A stretch of DNA of 64,000 nt from Pseudoalteromonas sp. Scap06 (GCF_013394165.1 NZ_CP041330.1:1356501-1420500), one strand, 5' to 3'; shown: positions 1 through 9,920, counted from the first letter of the stretch. Notes: generated from the sequence alone by a model not told the origin. A program made the numbers and translations.

Positions 1-1073
1 AGTTGATAGCGTTTTAATACCGTATCACGACCAAATGGTTTACTTTCGCCAAATTTATCTTTAATAACTTTAAATACATAACCAAACGAGGGGAGGGTAA
101 ATACCATCATCACCATGCCGGGTGTACCAGGTGCAATGGTAAATTGGTCATTAGAATGAGTTAAATGATTCAAAAACTCACGGTAAAACTCAGTTTTTCC
201 TTGTTTATGAAAACCAATGGCGTTGTAAAGCTCGGCTAAAGTTTTATTTGGCATGAGTTGGTTTAAAAACCGCACTAACGCTGAGGGGGCGTGAGTTTCT
301 ACCATAAAGTAAGCTCGTGCAAAGCCAAAAATAACCCGCATTTGCGATGACTTAGTCAGTAGGGCATCAAGATATAACCCTTTATCTTCATGATGAAGTA
401 CCGCAATGATAAAAGGTTGAACGCCGCTTTGCGATACGACACGTCCTACAATATACGCTGCTTTATTGCGGTAAAACGGCGTGTGTAATATATCAAAACG
501 CATTTGCCAATGCTGGTGGTGAGTATCGGGAGCTTGCTTATAAAACGCTTTTACTAATAAACGAATATCACGCTCAAGGTTGACAAAATCGGCTTTAAAA
601 TCAAAGTGGTTAATAATACGTTTAATTGTTGGTTTTAAACCATCCACGACGGGGAAGTAACTTCTATATTCAGCCTCTACTGGCACTGAAGGCGCATCTT
701 TGAGTGTCGCTTCAACGAAAATAAAGTCGTTATGAAAATAGCGGCGGTGGTACAAGCGGCAAAATACAGAATTATAAAATGTTTCGGCAAGCTCAGCCTG
801 CGGGTGAAAACATAAAAAATGCTGGTAAATTTTCTTTACTTCAAGCCATAAACTTTCGTTTAGCTGGTCTGTTTGTTGGCGTTCACGTAAGGTTTTTGTG
901 GTTTCGTTAACCCGATCATCGTAATAACTAATACGTAGGCGGCTAATATCATTAATTGCTTGCCAATCTCTTTTAGCAAACGCATGAGGCGCTTTTGCTG
1001 TTGTTCTTTGAAACAGCAGGTAATGTTTTTTAAATCCGGTTAATATTAACTCAGCAATTTGGCGTGGTTGCAT
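1..1073 (-). CDS. aceK: Isocitrate dehydrogenase kinase/phosphatase, N-terminal part (runs off left edge)
   Basis: Translating the minus strand from the ATG at 1071-1073 gives an open frame of 357 codons reaching the window edge without a stop. It begins MQPRQIAELILTGFKKHYLL and contains YRSYFPVVDGLKPTIKRI and APGTPGMVMMVFTLPSFGYV, which I recognise as AceK. The family is usually about 570-600 residues, so roughly the last 220 residues (most of the kinase/phosphatase catalytic core) lie outside. AceK reversibly phosphorylates isocitrate dehydrogenase and so controls flux into the glyoxylate shunt. No aceB or aceA is visible on the right-hand side, so in this window it stands alone rather than in the enterobacterial aceBAK order. 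The identification rests on sequence recognition and is firm. Confidence 0.93.
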   Translation of the reverse strand, partial: MQPRQIAELILTGFKKHYLLFQRTTAKAPHAFAKRDWQAINDISRLRISYYDDRVNETTKTLRERQQTDQLNESLWLEVKKIYQHFLCFHPQAELAETFYNSVFCRLYHRRYFHNDFIFVEATLKDAPSVPVEAEYRSYFPVVDGLKPTIKRIINHFDFKADFVNLERDIRLLVKAFYKQAPDTHHQHWQMRFDILHTPFYRNKAAYIVGRVVSQSGVQPFIIAVLHHEDKGLYLDALLTKSSQMRVIFGFARAYFMVETHAPSALVRFLNQLMPNKTLAELYNAIGFHKQGKTEFYREFLNHLTHSNDQFTIAPGTPGMVMMVFTLPSFGYVFKVIKDKFGESKPFGRDTVLKRYQ

Positions 1074-1256
1074 CAGTACTCCTTAATTGACGCCTTTGGG
1101 TGTTTAGTAAAGTGCCGGTGGATACCATTTAATTTGTAAAAGCGGGTCAAAGGAAATTGCACCACTAAACACGCATTAGAGTTTGTACTCTATAGTTGTT
1201 AAGGGTATGTTATTTTATGTTTAAAACCAAGCAAATTAAGATGATATTTATTTAAG

Positions 1257-1748
1257 TTAGTTAGAGTCTGTTTGGTAGGCATCAATCTTTTTTTGTAATT
1301 TCTTAATTCGTTTTTCAATTAATTTTTTATCTTTTTTATATTGCTTATCTAAACTTTTTTGCGTTTTTTTAATATCTTTTCTAATTCGTTTTTTATCATC
1401 GGCACTTAATATATGATTCAAGCGTTGTTGTTGTTTAAAATCAGCACGGTCTTTTTCTCGTGAAAGTATAGCGAGTTTATTCTGGTTACTGCGCAGCTCT
1501 GCCTCTAAGTTAGTAATTATGGTGTCGCGCTCAAGCTCGTTTAACTGCTTAGTGTAGTTTATTTCTTCACCTGTTTGTTTTGGCTCAGTGGCAGTTATTT
1601 TATGCATGGTTGCATTGTTACTACAGGGCAATTGTGAAAAGGTAGTCCCTTTTGGGGTTACGCATTTGTAATAGGTAGTTTGGGCTAGTGCAAGAGAGCT
1701 AAAGCATAAAAGGCAGGCAGTAATGATCAGATTAATAACGTTGAACAT
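1257..1748 (-). CDS. Secreted DUF4124-like protein with charged coiled-coil tail
   Basis: The 163-residue product starts with a clear signal peptide (hydrophobic core LIITACLLCFSSLALA, cleavage likely after ALAQ). A short DUF4124-like module follows at about residues 24-50, with the pattern YKCVTPKGTTFSQLPC and two cysteines that could form a disulfide. Residues 65-160 are strongly charged and Lys-rich and look like a coiled coil (KKIRKDIKKTQKSLDKQYKK). DUF4124 proteins are periplasmic or envelope proteins of unknown function. The gene stands alone, with gaps of about 180 and 145 bp to its neighbours. I cannot assign a role. Confidence 0.75.
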   Translation of the reverse strand: MFNVINLIITACLLCFSSLALAQTTYYKCVTPKGTTFSQLPCSNNATMHKITATEPKQTGEEINYTKQLNELERDTIITNLEAELRSNQNKLAILSREKDRADFKQQQRLNHILSADDKKRIRKDIKKTQKSLDKQYKKDKKLIEKRIKKLQKKIDAYQTDSN

Positions 1749-1893
1749 AATGATGATCCTTTGCGCATTCTGATCGAGTTAAAATGTTTTAATCCTAAAA
1801 ACTATAACTTAGCTGAGGGGGATAGCAAGTGCAAAGGAGCAATAACAGAAACCAAGCGAGTCAGTTTTAATGGCTCGCTCATATTATGAGGTG

Positions 1894-3390
1894 CTATTGA
1901 GAAAACGTTTTAAGCTTTTTAATACTGTGTACTAAAAACGGAATATCAAGTCCTTGCTCAATAGAAAACCCTTCAGCCGCGGAAATGTTTCTAAAGTTTC
2001 CATCACGATCAATCAGCGTAATTCTATCTTTTTTATAAGCAATTACGACACCTTGTGAGTAATTAACGCCAATATTATTGCTTTTACTGTATAAGTTTTC
2101 GCCTAGCATAGTTTGCTTAGCAAGCGCATTACAGTTTAAGTATTGGCCAAGGCTAGTAGCAATAATATCACTAGGTTGAATTAAGCCATTCACTTTAGAA
2201 ATAAACTTATCTGAGCTATATAGCGTTGACGTGGTCACTATTTCATTGCTGTTTTGAGACACACTAAATGCAAAAAACTCAGTAGCATCATCACGAACCG
2301 TTGCATTTTCAGTCGCTTTAATCACCCTGATTGCACTGTCTTTGTGTGCTTGCTCGTTAATAAAGCTCAGCTCATCAATACCAAATACTTTTACACTTCG
2401 ACGTTGGCTTTGCCAAACGGGTAAGGTTTGTTGCTCAATAATGTCGGTTTTATAAAATGCAGGCAGGCCATACACCAAACCAAATAGCATGTCGCTCTGA
2501 TCGGTGGGTTGTAAAAATTGTTGGTTTTTATAAATGCTTTTTTTGCTAGCAACAAATTTTGTTAACTGCTCGTCATTATCAAAAACTAAAATATCAACTT
2601 TAGCCGCGTTGTAATCTTCACATTTTGCTAATGGGGTAGGTATTTGGTAATTAATACCTTGGTTATTAATTTTAACATTATGTGCCTGTTCGTAGCTTTC
2701 AACATCCAATAAGTCGTTTTTAGCGAGTAAACTTTTGGCTGTAGTAGGGTACGAAAGTGGCAGTACGTTGTCTTGCTTGGTGATATCAAACTTTAAATTT
2801 GCATCAGCCCAAATATGAATGCTGTGGCTTAATGCAAAACAAATCACTAAAAAAGAACCTGCATAACGCGCAAATTTAAATTGCTTTAAGCGTGCTAGAT
2901 GGTGCCAAGTAAAGTTACTAACTGTAAGCTGAAAGCCTAAAATAAGTAATACAATACTTCCTGCTAGCAAGGTAGTGAGCGCCGGTGAATTTGTTAAGCG
3001 GTGCCACAACAGCGAAATAATTTCAGGCAGTGCTGAGGCATTTAAGTGATAGCCTAAGTTAAAATACACATAAGCGTCTAAAGTCAGTATTGAAGCACCT
3101 ATTGTTGCTATCACTGCCGCCATGCCGCGAATATGCTGCGGATAGGGGAACACTAAACTTAAAGGAAAGACCGTCAGCACAAACGCTAAAAAGGCAATAA
3201 AGCTGGTGTGGCTTAGCCACGTAACCACCATATAAGTGATACCTATATTAGTGGTGGGTGGCGAGTCGGCAAATAAATAGCTTAAGCTAATTAAAAGCGC
3301 CAGACCAATATTGGCAAATGTAAACCAATGGCCCCAACTTAATAATTGACTTGCTTTCGATGAAAACTGGTTATGCTGCGATAAATTCAT
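1894..3390 (-). CDS. yejM: YejM/PbgA-like inner-membrane protein with a shortened periplasmic domain
   Basis: The 498-residue product has about five N-terminal membrane segments (residues 20-190, the DUF3413 part) and a periplasmic C-terminal part. The signature GHWFTFANIGLALLISLSYL and the later pieces SDMLFGLVYGLPAFYKTDII and GENLYSKSNNIGVNYSQGVV line up with E. coli YejM (PbgA/LapC). YejM senses lipopolysaccharide and protects LpxC from FtsH-LapB proteolysis through LapB. E. coli YejM is about 586 residues; the central stretch of the sulfatase-like fold appears to be missing here. The neighbours are yejL (5 bp away) and yejK, the classic yejK-yejL-yejM set. The family is a strong call; full conservation of the YejM role is an inference because of the deletion. 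Confidence 0.82.
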   Translation of the reverse strand: MNLSQHNQFSSKASQLLSWGHWFTFANIGLALLISLSYLFADSPPTTNIGITYMVVTWLSHTSFIAFLAFVLTVFPLSLVFPYPQHIRGMAAVIATIGASILTLDAYVYFNLGYHLNASALPEIISLLWHRLTNSPALTTLLAGSIVLLILGFQLTVSNFTWHHLARLKQFKFARYAGSFLVICFALSHSIHIWADANLKFDITKQDNVLPLSYPTTAKSLLAKNDLLDVESYEQAHNVKINNQGINYQIPTPLAKCEDYNAAKVDILVFDNDEQLTKFVASKKSIYKNQQFLQPTDQSDMLFGLVYGLPAFYKTDIIEQQTLPVWQSQRRSVKVFGIDELSFINEQAHKDSAIRVIKATENATVRDDATEFFAFSVSQNSNEIVTTSTLYSSDKFISKVNGLIQPSDIIATSLGQYLNCNALAKQTMLGENLYSKSNNIGVNYSQGVVIAYKKDRITLIDRDGNFRNISAAEGFSIEQGLDIPFLVHSIKKLKTFSQ

Positions 3391-3395
3391 AGAGT

Positions 3396-3620
3396 TTATT
3401 TAACCGACTGAGCGAGTGCTTTTGCAAAGTTCTCAGTAACAGCTTGTCTTTTCCCTGTTGGTACATGCTCTTTTAAGATATGCGTGATAGAATTTCCTAA
3501 ACACATAAGACTTAAATCAACCGGCGCATTGTGTTTTGATAAAACATCAATAAGCTGATCGACGATTTGTTCTACTTCTTCATTAGAGTATTTTGATAAG
3601 ATTGGCATCAGTTGGTTCAA
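3396..3620 (-). CDS. yejL: YejL family protein (UPF0352)
   Basis: This 74-residue protein reads PILSKYSNEEVEQIVDQLID and then VLSKHNAPVDLSLMCLGNSI, matching the YejL/UPF0352 family in length and motif (the DLSLMxLGN core). The function of YejL is unknown; it is a small cytosolic, largely helical protein. The gene lies 5 bp upstream of the yejM-like gene on the same strand, so the two are almost certainly co-transcribed. It diverges from yejK, whose start is only 51 bp away, so promoters for both directions must be packed into that short gap. Confidence 0.93.
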   Translation of the reverse strand: MNQLMPILSKYSNEEVEQIVDQLIDVLSKHNAPVDLSLMCLGNSITHILKEHVPTGKRQAVTENFAKALAQSVK

Positions 3621-3671
3621 TAAAAATAGTTATATTCCCGTATTTTAACACCAGAGGCGTGAAAAACAAAG

Positions 3672-4688
3672 ATGGCAATAGATGTTAAAAAATTAGTCGT
3701 GCACTATGTAGACAAAAAAGATGACGACACCCAAATTCACCTTCGCAACGACGAAATGATGATCAACGACAAAGTTGCTGTATTCATTGAGCAATTACAC
3801 CACGCCTACAACGGCAAGCCAGGCAAAGGTTTTTGTGCTTTTAGTGGTGAAAAAAACAGTATTGTAGCCTCTACTATGCAAAGCTATCGTAATAATGAGC
3901 TTGGCTTTTGGCATATGACCGAGCAGGCATCAACGGTATTAAAAGAAGAGTTAGATAAATACGCCTTTAATGAAACTGGCTACTTAGTATTTTGTCATTA
4001 TCAGTACGTGGCTACTGATTATATGTTGATTGCCATGATCAACATTAAAGAGCACTACTCCATGACTTCAGAGCTTGATTTAGCCGCATCGCGCCATTTA
4101 GATATTTCGCGTATGCAATTGGCTGCTCGCATTGATTTAACCGCATGGGATACCCAAGCAGACGACAATCGTTATATTTCGTTTATTAAAGGTCGTGCAG
4201 GGCGAAAAGTGGCTGACTTCTTTTTAGATTTCTTAGGTTGTGAAGAGGGCATTGATCCTAAGCAACAAAGCCAAGTAATGCTAAGCGCGGTAGAAGACTA
4301 CTTATCAGAGCAAGAATTTAATAAGTCTGAAAAAGACGATTTACGTAAACAAGTATTTGATTATTGTAACGACTGTGTCACCACAGGCGAAGAGGCTAAT
4401 GTAAGTGAGCTTTCAGCAACGCTGACCAAAGGCGACGACAACCCGTTTGAGAGCTTTTGTAAAGAGCAAAGCTATGACCTAGAAGAGTCATTTCCAGTTG
4501 ATAAGAAAACAGTAACAAGTATGGTTAAGTTTTCAGGCTTAGGTGGCGGTGTGAGTATTAGCTTTGAGCGTAAACATTTAGGTGAACGTGTAACATACAA
4601 CGAAGCAACAGATACACTGGTAATAAAAGGCATTCCGCCAAACCTTAAAGACCAACTGCAACGTTTCATGGAACAAGAGCAAGATTAA
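3672..4688 (+). CDS. yejK: Nucleoid-associated protein NdpA/YejK
   Basis: The 338-residue protein matches the NdpA (YejK) family in length and sequence, for example FIKGRAGRKVADFFLDFLGC at about residues 168-187 and the C-terminal KFSGLGGGVSISFERKHLGE. Members are soluble nucleoid-associated proteins; in E. coli YejK is one of the less abundant ones and interacts with topoisomerases. The gene is divergent from yejL-yejM, as in other gammaproteobacteria. A 374-bp gap rich in repeats separates its stop from the convergent end of rne. Confidence 0.95.
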   Translation: MAIDVKKLVVHYVDKKDDDTQIHLRNDEMMINDKVAVFIEQLHHAYNGKPGKGFCAFSGEKNSIVASTMQSYRNNELGFWHMTEQASTVLKEELDKYAFNETGYLVFCHYQYVATDYMLIAMINIKEHYSMTSELDLAASRHLDISRMQLAARIDLTAWDTQADDNRYISFIKGRAGRKVADFFLDFLGCEEGIDPKQQSQVMLSAVEDYLSEQEFNKSEKDDLRKQVFDYCNDCVTTGEEANVSELSATLTKGDDNPFESFCKEQSYDLEESFPVDKKTVTSMVKFSGLGGGVSISFERKHLGERVTYNEATDTLVIKGIPPNLKDQLQRFMEQEQD

Positions 4689-5062
4689 ACTCACGGCGAG
4701 CTGTGAGCTATGGGTTTCGGGCCCTGGCTCGTAACCCGATCCCCACAGCCCGTTAACCTTCGATTGTAACTTTACCCTCTAAAAGCGCAGCGTCTCTTAG
4801 CTCTCTTTGTGCATAATTTTCTTAAGATCTAATTGCACGGAGAGAAGAGAATGAGGATTAAATGAGAAGATAAAACAGGTATTAGCAGATAACTGGTAGA
4901 CGTAGAGCTTGCTCACGTGTGAAGCGAAGCTTCAAATGTTTTAACCTTAACCCGCTCCTCGCAGCCCGAACCCCGTTGCCAGTTACATAAATATCAGGCA
5001 ATAAAAAACCGCGTTAAAATCAATTAACGCGGTTTTTTTATGCTTTGAGCTAAACTTAGTGC
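4689..5062. repeat. Convergent intergenic region with palindromic repeat element
   Basis: This gap between the 3' ends of yejK and rne holds no gene. From 4783 to about 4878 it carries a copy of a dispersed element that starts AAGCGCAGCGTCTCTTAGC and ends GAATGAGGATTAAATGAGA; its halves TCTCTTTGTGCA and TGCACGGAGAGAAG pair imperfectly around an AT-rich centre. Related copies are at 23332-23375 and, in tandem, at 51787-52229. On either side are short GC-rich strings (4705-4760 and 4925-4980) built on CGTAACCCG and CAGCCCGTTAAC; the latter recurs at 23481-23500. The right end is the rne/yejK terminator. Confidence 0.7.
5003..5038. terminator. Bidirectional intrinsic terminator between yejK and rne
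   Basis: A 15-bp perfect stem (AAAAAACCGCGTTAA pairing with TTAACGCGGTTTTTT) encloses a 6-nt loop. It is flanked by an A-run on the left and a T-run on the right, so it can stop transcription in both directions. It lies 25 bp beyond the rne stop codon and about 315 bp after yejK. Confidence 0.9.
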
Positions 5063-8000
5063 TTATTCAGCATTAAGTGTTTTAGTCATTGCTGAGCTAG
5101 CACGACCTGCAGGTTTTACCGAGCCAGGGCGAAGGCCACTGTCAGGGATTAACTCACGTTTGTCATGTGCCATTGCAACTGATGTATGCTTGATTTCGCT
5201 ATCAGCTACAGGTGTTGGCTGTGCCATTGGCGCACTTGCATGTCCAGCTGTAATCACTGTTTTAGCGTTAACATTAGTAGAGCTCGCTTGCGACACTGTC
5301 ACAGGCTGACTTTCAACTACAGGCGCTTCTTTAGCTTCTACAGGTGTTTCAGTAGCACTAACCGGTGCAGTTTCTGCTTCAACAGCGACTTCTTCAGTTT
5401 GTACTGGCTCTTCAGATTTCACTGGTTCTTCAGTTTTCACTGGCTCTTCAGTTTTCACTGGTTCTTCAGTTTTAACTGGCTCTTCAGCTTTCACTGGTTC
5501 TTCAGCTTTCACTGGTTCTTCAGTTTTAACTGGCTCTTCAGTTTTAACTGGCTCTTCAGCTTTCACTGGTTCTTCAGCTTTCACTGGTTCTTCAGCTTTC
5601 ACCGGCTCTTCCGCTTTTACTGGTTCTTCAGTTTTCGCTAATTCTTCTTCAACAATATTTTGCTCGACTGCATCAGAGGCATCAACAGCCGTTTTGTGTG
5701 CCTTTGCTTTTAGCTCTGCTTCATATTCAGCTGCAGCTTGATCAGCAACGGGTACAAACGCAGGCGCTTCATCAGAAGACTTTTCTTGCGCGTTTTCACC
5801 TTCAGGGCGACGACGACGCTGACCTGATGCACGAAGATGACGTGGTGAACGACGTGAACGAGTGCGTGTTTGCTCTTGTTCTTCATCTTGTGTTACTGCG
5901 TTATCGTTTGAATCAACAACAGCTTCTGCTTGTTCTTTAGCAGGTGCAGGTGCTTTTTCAACAACAGGCGTTTGCTTTTCAACAACAGGTGCTTGCTCTT
6001 TCACTTGTGGCTTTTCTTCTTTCCCCACAGGTTGCTCAACAGCTTGTTCTATTGTTTGAACTTGCTCAGCACTTTCGTCTTGTACGCGAACTTTTTTGCG
6101 TAAATTACGACGTTGACGACGTACCTTAGGCTTTTGCTCTTTTGGCTCAGCATTCTTATCAGATTTAGGCGCAGTATCCGCTTTTTGAGTTGCCTCTGCT
6201 TTTACTTGCGTTTTATCTTCTGTTTTATGCTCAGGACGTTTACGCGTATTTGAATTACGACGGCGCTTATTGCGGTTTTCATTCTTTTCTTGCGTATCGC
6301 TTACAGGTGCTGAGTCATTTTTAGTTTCAGACTCTGTATTACGTTCGTTGCGTGGTTTATTACGTGGGTTATTATTGCGACGACGTTGGTTGTTACGACG
6401 ACGATTATCATTACCACGGTTGTTATTGGTACGCTCTTGAGATTTTTTATCTGTAGACTCTTGTGTTGTTTGTTCACTTTCGCTTGCAAATAACGACTTA
6501 ATCCATTTACCAAGTGCAGTAAATAAGCCAATTTCAGCTTTTGCTTCTACTACCGGCGCTGCTTTTGCTGCTGCTTGTGGAGCAGGGCTAGAAGGCATAA
6601 CGACACCTTTAAGCTTCGGCTCTTCACGTACAGGTGCTGCAGGCGATTTAGACATTTCAAATGCTTCAGGCTCAGGCGCAACAACTTGCTCATAACTTAC
6701 TGTTTCAAGTGTTTCGTCTTTACGTAAACGCATAACTTCGTAATGTGGTGTTTCCATGTGTTGATTAGGAATAATCACTACATCACATTTATGATGCTTT
6801 TCAATGCGGTGAACGCTACGACGCTGCTCATTTAATAAATAAGCGGCAACGGCAACAGGCACTTGTGCGTTTACTTGTGCAGTGTTGTCTTTAATCGCTT
6901 CTTCTTCAATCAAGCGTAAAATTGATAGTGCAATTGACTCGTTTGAACGAATAGTACCTTGACCACTACAACGTGGACAAACACCTTGGCTTGCTTCACC
7001 TAGTGAAGGGCGTAAGCGCTGACGCGACATTTCAAGTAAACCAAAGCGCGAAATTTTGCCAATTTGTACACGAGCACGATCTGGGCGAGCAGCATCTTTT
7101 AAGCGGTTTTCTACTTCACGTTGATGACGTGGAGGTGTCATATCAATAAAGTCGATAACAATTAAACCACCCAAGTCACGTAAACGAAGTTGACGTGCAA
7201 TTTCATCCGCTGCTTCTAGGTTGGTGTTAAGTGCTGTTTCTTCAATATCACCGCCTTTTGTTGCTTTAGACGAGTTGATATCAATAGAGGTAAGTGCTTC
7301 AGTAGGGTCAATAACAATTGAACCGCCTGACGGTAAACGCACTTCACGTTGGAACGCAGACTCAATTTGGCTTTCAATTTGGTAATGCGTAAATAATGGT
7401 GTGTCACCTTGATAAAGCTTAACGCGGCTCATAAAGTCAGGACGAAAACGCTCAATGTGCGCTTTAGCTTCTTCAAAAACACGTGGTTTATCAATTAAAA
7501 TTTCGCCAATGTCACGACGTAAATAATCGCGAATAGCGCGGAAAATAACGTTACTTTCTTGGTGAATTAAGAATGGCGCTTTAGCACTGTCTGCCGCTTG
7601 TTGAATGGCTTCCCAGTGGACTAATAATGCTTTTAAATCGTAGTTTAGTTCTTCAAACGATTTACCAACACCCGCAGTACGTACAATTAAGCCCATACCT
7701 TTAGGTAGTTCTAAACGGCTTAGCGACTCTTTAAGTTCAGTACGCTCATCACCTTCGATACGGCGAGAAATACCGCCAGCACGAGGGTTGTTAGGCATAA
7801 GCACTAAGTAGCTGCCGGCAACACTGATAAAGGTAGTTAATGCTGCACCTTTTTGGCCGCGCTCTTCTTTATCAACTTGTACGATTACTTCTTGACCTTC
7901 TTTGATCACGTCGCGAATATTCGGACGACCATGGAAGGTGTAACCTTGCGGGAAGTAAGTACGAGCAATTTCTTTTAATGGAAGGAAACCATGACGATCA

Positions 8001-8185
8001 GCACCGTAGTCAACAAATGCTGCTTCTAAAGATGGTTCAATGCGTGTGATTTTGCCTTTATAAATATTGGCTTTTTTCTGTTCGTGACCTGGGCTTTCTA
8101 TATCTAAATCATATAGGCGCTGGCCGTCAACCAGTGCTACGCGCATTTCTTCTTGCTGCGTTGCATTGATTAGCATACGTTTCAT
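5063..8185 (-). CDS. rne: Ribonuclease E
   Basis: The 1040-residue protein has the full RNase E layout. The S1 RNA-binding domain is at about residues 35-120, followed by the 5'-sensor and DNase-I-like catalytic region ([13 protein letters not shown] and [13 protein letters not shown] carry the two metal-binding aspartates). The Zn-link CPRCSGQG lies near residue 405. From about 510 on the tail is disordered. It holds a short amphipathic helix, [17 protein letters not shown], that resembles the membrane-binding segment A. Arg-rich RNA-binding blocks follow, then 13 acidic EEPVK-type hexapeptides, and an end (GRASSAMTK) that may be the PNPase-binding microdomain. RNase E starts most mRNA decay and processes rRNA and tRNA as the degradosome scaffold. 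Autoregulation through its 5' leader is likely, as in E. coli. It is divergent from rluC. Confidence 0.97.
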   Translation of the reverse strand: MKRMLINATQQEEMRVALVDGQRLYDLDIESPGHEQKKANIYKGKITRIEPSLEAAFVDYGADRHGFLPLKEIARTYFPQGYTFHGRPNIRDVIKEGQEVIVQVDKEERGQKGAALTTFISVAGSYLVLMPNNPRAGGISRRIEGDERTELKESLSRLELPKGMGLIVRTAGVGKSFEELNYDLKALLVHWEAIQQAADSAKAPFLIHQESNVIFRAIRDYLRRDIGEILIDKPRVFEEAKAHIERFRPDFMSRVKLYQGDTPLFTHYQIESQIESAFQREVRLPSGGSIVIDPTEALTSIDINSSKATKGGDIEETALNTNLEAADEIARQLRLRDLGGLIVIDFIDMTPPRHQREVENRLKDAARPDRARVQIGKISRFGLLEMSRQRLRPSLGEASQGVCPRCSGQGTIRSNESIALSILRLIEEEAIKDNTAQVNAQVPVAVAAYLLNEQRRSVHRIEKHHKCDVVIIPNQHMETPHYEVMRLRKDETLETVSYEQVVAPEPEAFEMSKSPAAPVREEPKLKGVVMPSSPAPQAAAKAAPVVEAKAEIGLFTALGKWIKSLFASESEQTTQESTDKKSQERTNNNRGNDNRRRNNQRRRNNNPRNKPRNERNTESETKNDSAPVSDTQEKNENRNKRRRNSNTRKRPEHKTEDKTQVKAEATQKADTAPKSDKNAEPKEQKPKVRRQRRNLRKKVRVQDESAEQVQTIEQAVEQPVGKEEKPQVKEQAPVVEKQTPVVEKAPAPAKEQAEAVVDSNDNAVTQDEEQEQTRTRSRRSPRHLRASGQRRRRPEGENAQEKSSDEAPAFVPVADQAAAEYEAELKAKAHKTAVDASDAVEQNIVEEELAKTEEPVKAEEPVKAEEPVKAEEPVKAEEPVKTEEPVKTEEPVKAEEPVKAEEPVKTEEPVKTEEPVKTEEPVKSEEPVQTEEVAVEAETAPVSATETPVEAKEAPVVESQPVTVSQASSTNVNAKTVITAGHASAPMAQPTPVADSEIKHTSVAMAHDKRELIPDSGLRPGSVKPAGRASSAMTKTLNAE
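5396..5629 (-). repeat. In-frame 18-bp tandem repeat inside rne (13 units)
   Basis: Thirteen contiguous 18-bp units encode [18 protein letters not shown] or EEPVQT in the RNase E tail. The units differ mainly at the sixth codon and at synonymous positions, which indicates expansion by slippage or unequal recombination without loss of frame. The repeat adds about 78 acidic residues between the Arg-rich region and the C-terminal motif. Confidence 0.95.
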
Positions 8186-8960
8186 AATGTTACTCTACTA
8201 GTTTATGTCGCTGACATGACGATGTTTTTCTCGCCTGTTCAGGTGTTCCTATTTTTAGAATGTGCAGCCTCACGACTGGGTCTTTAACGGAACGGCTCTG
8301 TATTTTGGTACGCAGTATTTTAAATGCCGGCAAACAATAGGGTGTTATCACGCTATTAAATTCTAAAAGGATTCAAATGTGTCGGCTATTTAGCTCAATA
8401 CACGTTTTATCCAGAAGTTGGCCTGTCATATCAATCTTATTAAATGCATTCATATTAGGTGCGTAGGGCTCTTTAGGTTCAAACCATAGTTTCGTTTTTA
8501 AAACTACCGTTATCTATTTTATGAGCAAAAATCGCTACCGATGTTAATGAACGCTTATTTATTAGATTTTTTTAGTTCTAAATAAGCTGCTGTACGTTAC
8601 TACTACAATATTTGAGCGAATTCTGAACGGCGTGTTTTTACGCCGTCACTATCAGACAAATTATCTGTTCATTGCTTTTACTATCACATTAAAAATCAAT
8701 TCATGTTCAAACTTAACCTGCAATATATTACGCGCATTGCCGTTAGTTGTGCGCACGTGTTAACTGGGTATGTATAAAAGCTTTGGAAAACTTAACTCGG
8801 ATCTGTATGATCGGTTACCCAGAATGTGCATCACGAATGTTTTGTTGTGTTAAAAAGCACCGTTGTTATTTGCAAATACTAAATATTTGCGCTGCTGATT
8901 ATCCCACTATTATAACCGTGTTAGCAACTAAATTATTTTACTTAAATCAGTGATTAGGCA
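8186..8960. other. 775-bp divergent rne/rluC intergenic region
   Basis: No convincing gene lies here. The left part is the long rne leader, including the GNRA-capped hairpin. The right part must hold the rluC promoter. A 68-codon frame at 8747-8953 has a Cys-rich, low-quality translation and no family resemblance, so I do not call it. The remainder is AT-rich and I see no repeat or RNA gene. Confidence 0.6.
8245..8293 (-). promoter_or_regulatory. Structured rne 5' leader (rne5-like element)
   Basis: Read on the minus strand, the leader 60-110 nt upstream of the rne start folds into an outer stem (GTTCC with GGAAC). Inside it is a compact hairpin CAGTC-GTGA-GGCTG closed by a GNRA tetraloop. 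In E. coli and relatives the rne leader contains hairpins that RNase E binds to trigger decay of its own mRNA. I infer the same role here from position and structure; I have not aligned it to the Rfam family. Confidence 0.6.
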
Positions 8961-9920
8961 ATGTCAGAAAAAACCGGCTTACAAGTAACTTTTGTCACTA
9001 TCAACGAAGACCACTTAGGTCAGCGTATTGATAACTTTCTTATTACCCATTTAAAAGGGGTGCCTAAAAGCGCAGTTTACAAAATTCTTCGTAAGGGTGA
9101 GGTGCGTGTAAATAAAAAACGTATTAAGCCTGTTTATAAATTGCAGCTAGACGACGTTATTCGTATACCGCCAATTAGAGTGTCAGAGCGTGAAGAGTTT
9201 GTACCGTCAAAACTCGATAAAGTAACGCGCCTCGAAGACGATATATTATTTGAAGATAAATACCTGATTGTTATTAATAAGCCCTCAGGCATGGCTGTTC
9301 ATGGCGGTAGTGGCTTAAGCTACGGGCTTATTGAAGCATTACGCGTTTTACGCCCAGAAGAGCGTAGCCTTGAGCTTGTGCATCGGTTAGACCGCGATAC
9401 CTCAGGTTGTTTACTTATTGCTAAGCGTCGCTCAGTGCTGACCGCTTTGCATGAGCAATTACGCGAAAAAACCATGGAAAAAAATTACTGGGCATTGGTA
9501 GAAGGCCAATGGGACTCGAAAACGAAAAATGTAACGGAAGGTTTGCGTAAAAATACCCTTAAATCGGGTGAGCGCGTAGTACGTGTTGATAACACGGAAG
9601 GCAAACCGTCGCATACCCGTTTTAAAGTGCTTGAGCGTTATAACGATTGTTCATTAGTACAAGCATCCCCTGTAACTGGTCGTACTCACCAAATTCGTGT
9701 GCACACTCAGTGCCAAGGTCATGCCATTGCCTGTGATGACAAATACGGCGACCAAGGATTTGACGAGTCAATGCGTAAACGTGGTTTAAACCGCTTATTT
9801 TTACACGCCCATGATTTAAGCTTCTATCATCCGAAAAACGAAACCACTATGCGAGTAGAAGCACCGCTTGATAAAGCACTATCAAGCTGTTTAGTTAAAC
9901 TTAGAGCAGCAAAAGCGTGA
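8961..9920 (+). CDS. rluC: 23S rRNA pseudouridine synthase RluC
   Basis: The 319-residue protein has an S4 RNA-binding domain at about residues 18-75 (QRIDNFLITHLKGVPKSAVY). The RluA-type catalytic domain follows, with the signature HRLDRDTSGCLLIAKR near residues 139-154, which contains the catalytic aspartate. The C-terminal GRTHQIRVH is typical of the family. RluC converts uridines 955, 2504 and 2580 of 23S rRNA (E. coli numbering) to pseudouridine. The head-to-head arrangement with rne is conserved in gammaproteobacteria and supports RluC over its paralogues. It overlaps the next gene by 4 bp. Confidence 0.94.
   Translation: MSEKTGLQVTFVTINEDHLGQRIDNFLITHLKGVPKSAVYKILRKGEVRVNKKRIKPVYKLQLDDVIRIPPIRVSEREEFVPSKLDKVTRLEDDILFEDKYLIVINKPSGMAVHGGSGLSYGLIEALRVLRPEERSLELVHRLDRDTSGCLLIAKRRSVLTALHEQLREKTMEKNYWALVEGQWDSKTKNVTEGLRKNTLKSGERVVRVDNTEGKPSHTRFKVLERYNDCSLVQASPVTGRTHQIRVHTQCQGHAIACDDKYGDQGFDESMRKRGLNRLFLHAHDLSFYHPKNETTMRVEAPLDKALSSCLVKLRAAKA

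Noticed and set aside
5186..6129. Open frames antisense to rne, including a Phe/Trp-rich repeat protein
   Set aside because: They mirror the EEPVK repeat and acidic tail on the coding strand; codon bias and conservation lie with RNase E.
8747..8953. 68-codon open frame between rne and rluC
   Set aside because: Cys-rich translation without family features and no ribosome-binding site; it overlaps the region that must contain the rluC promoter.
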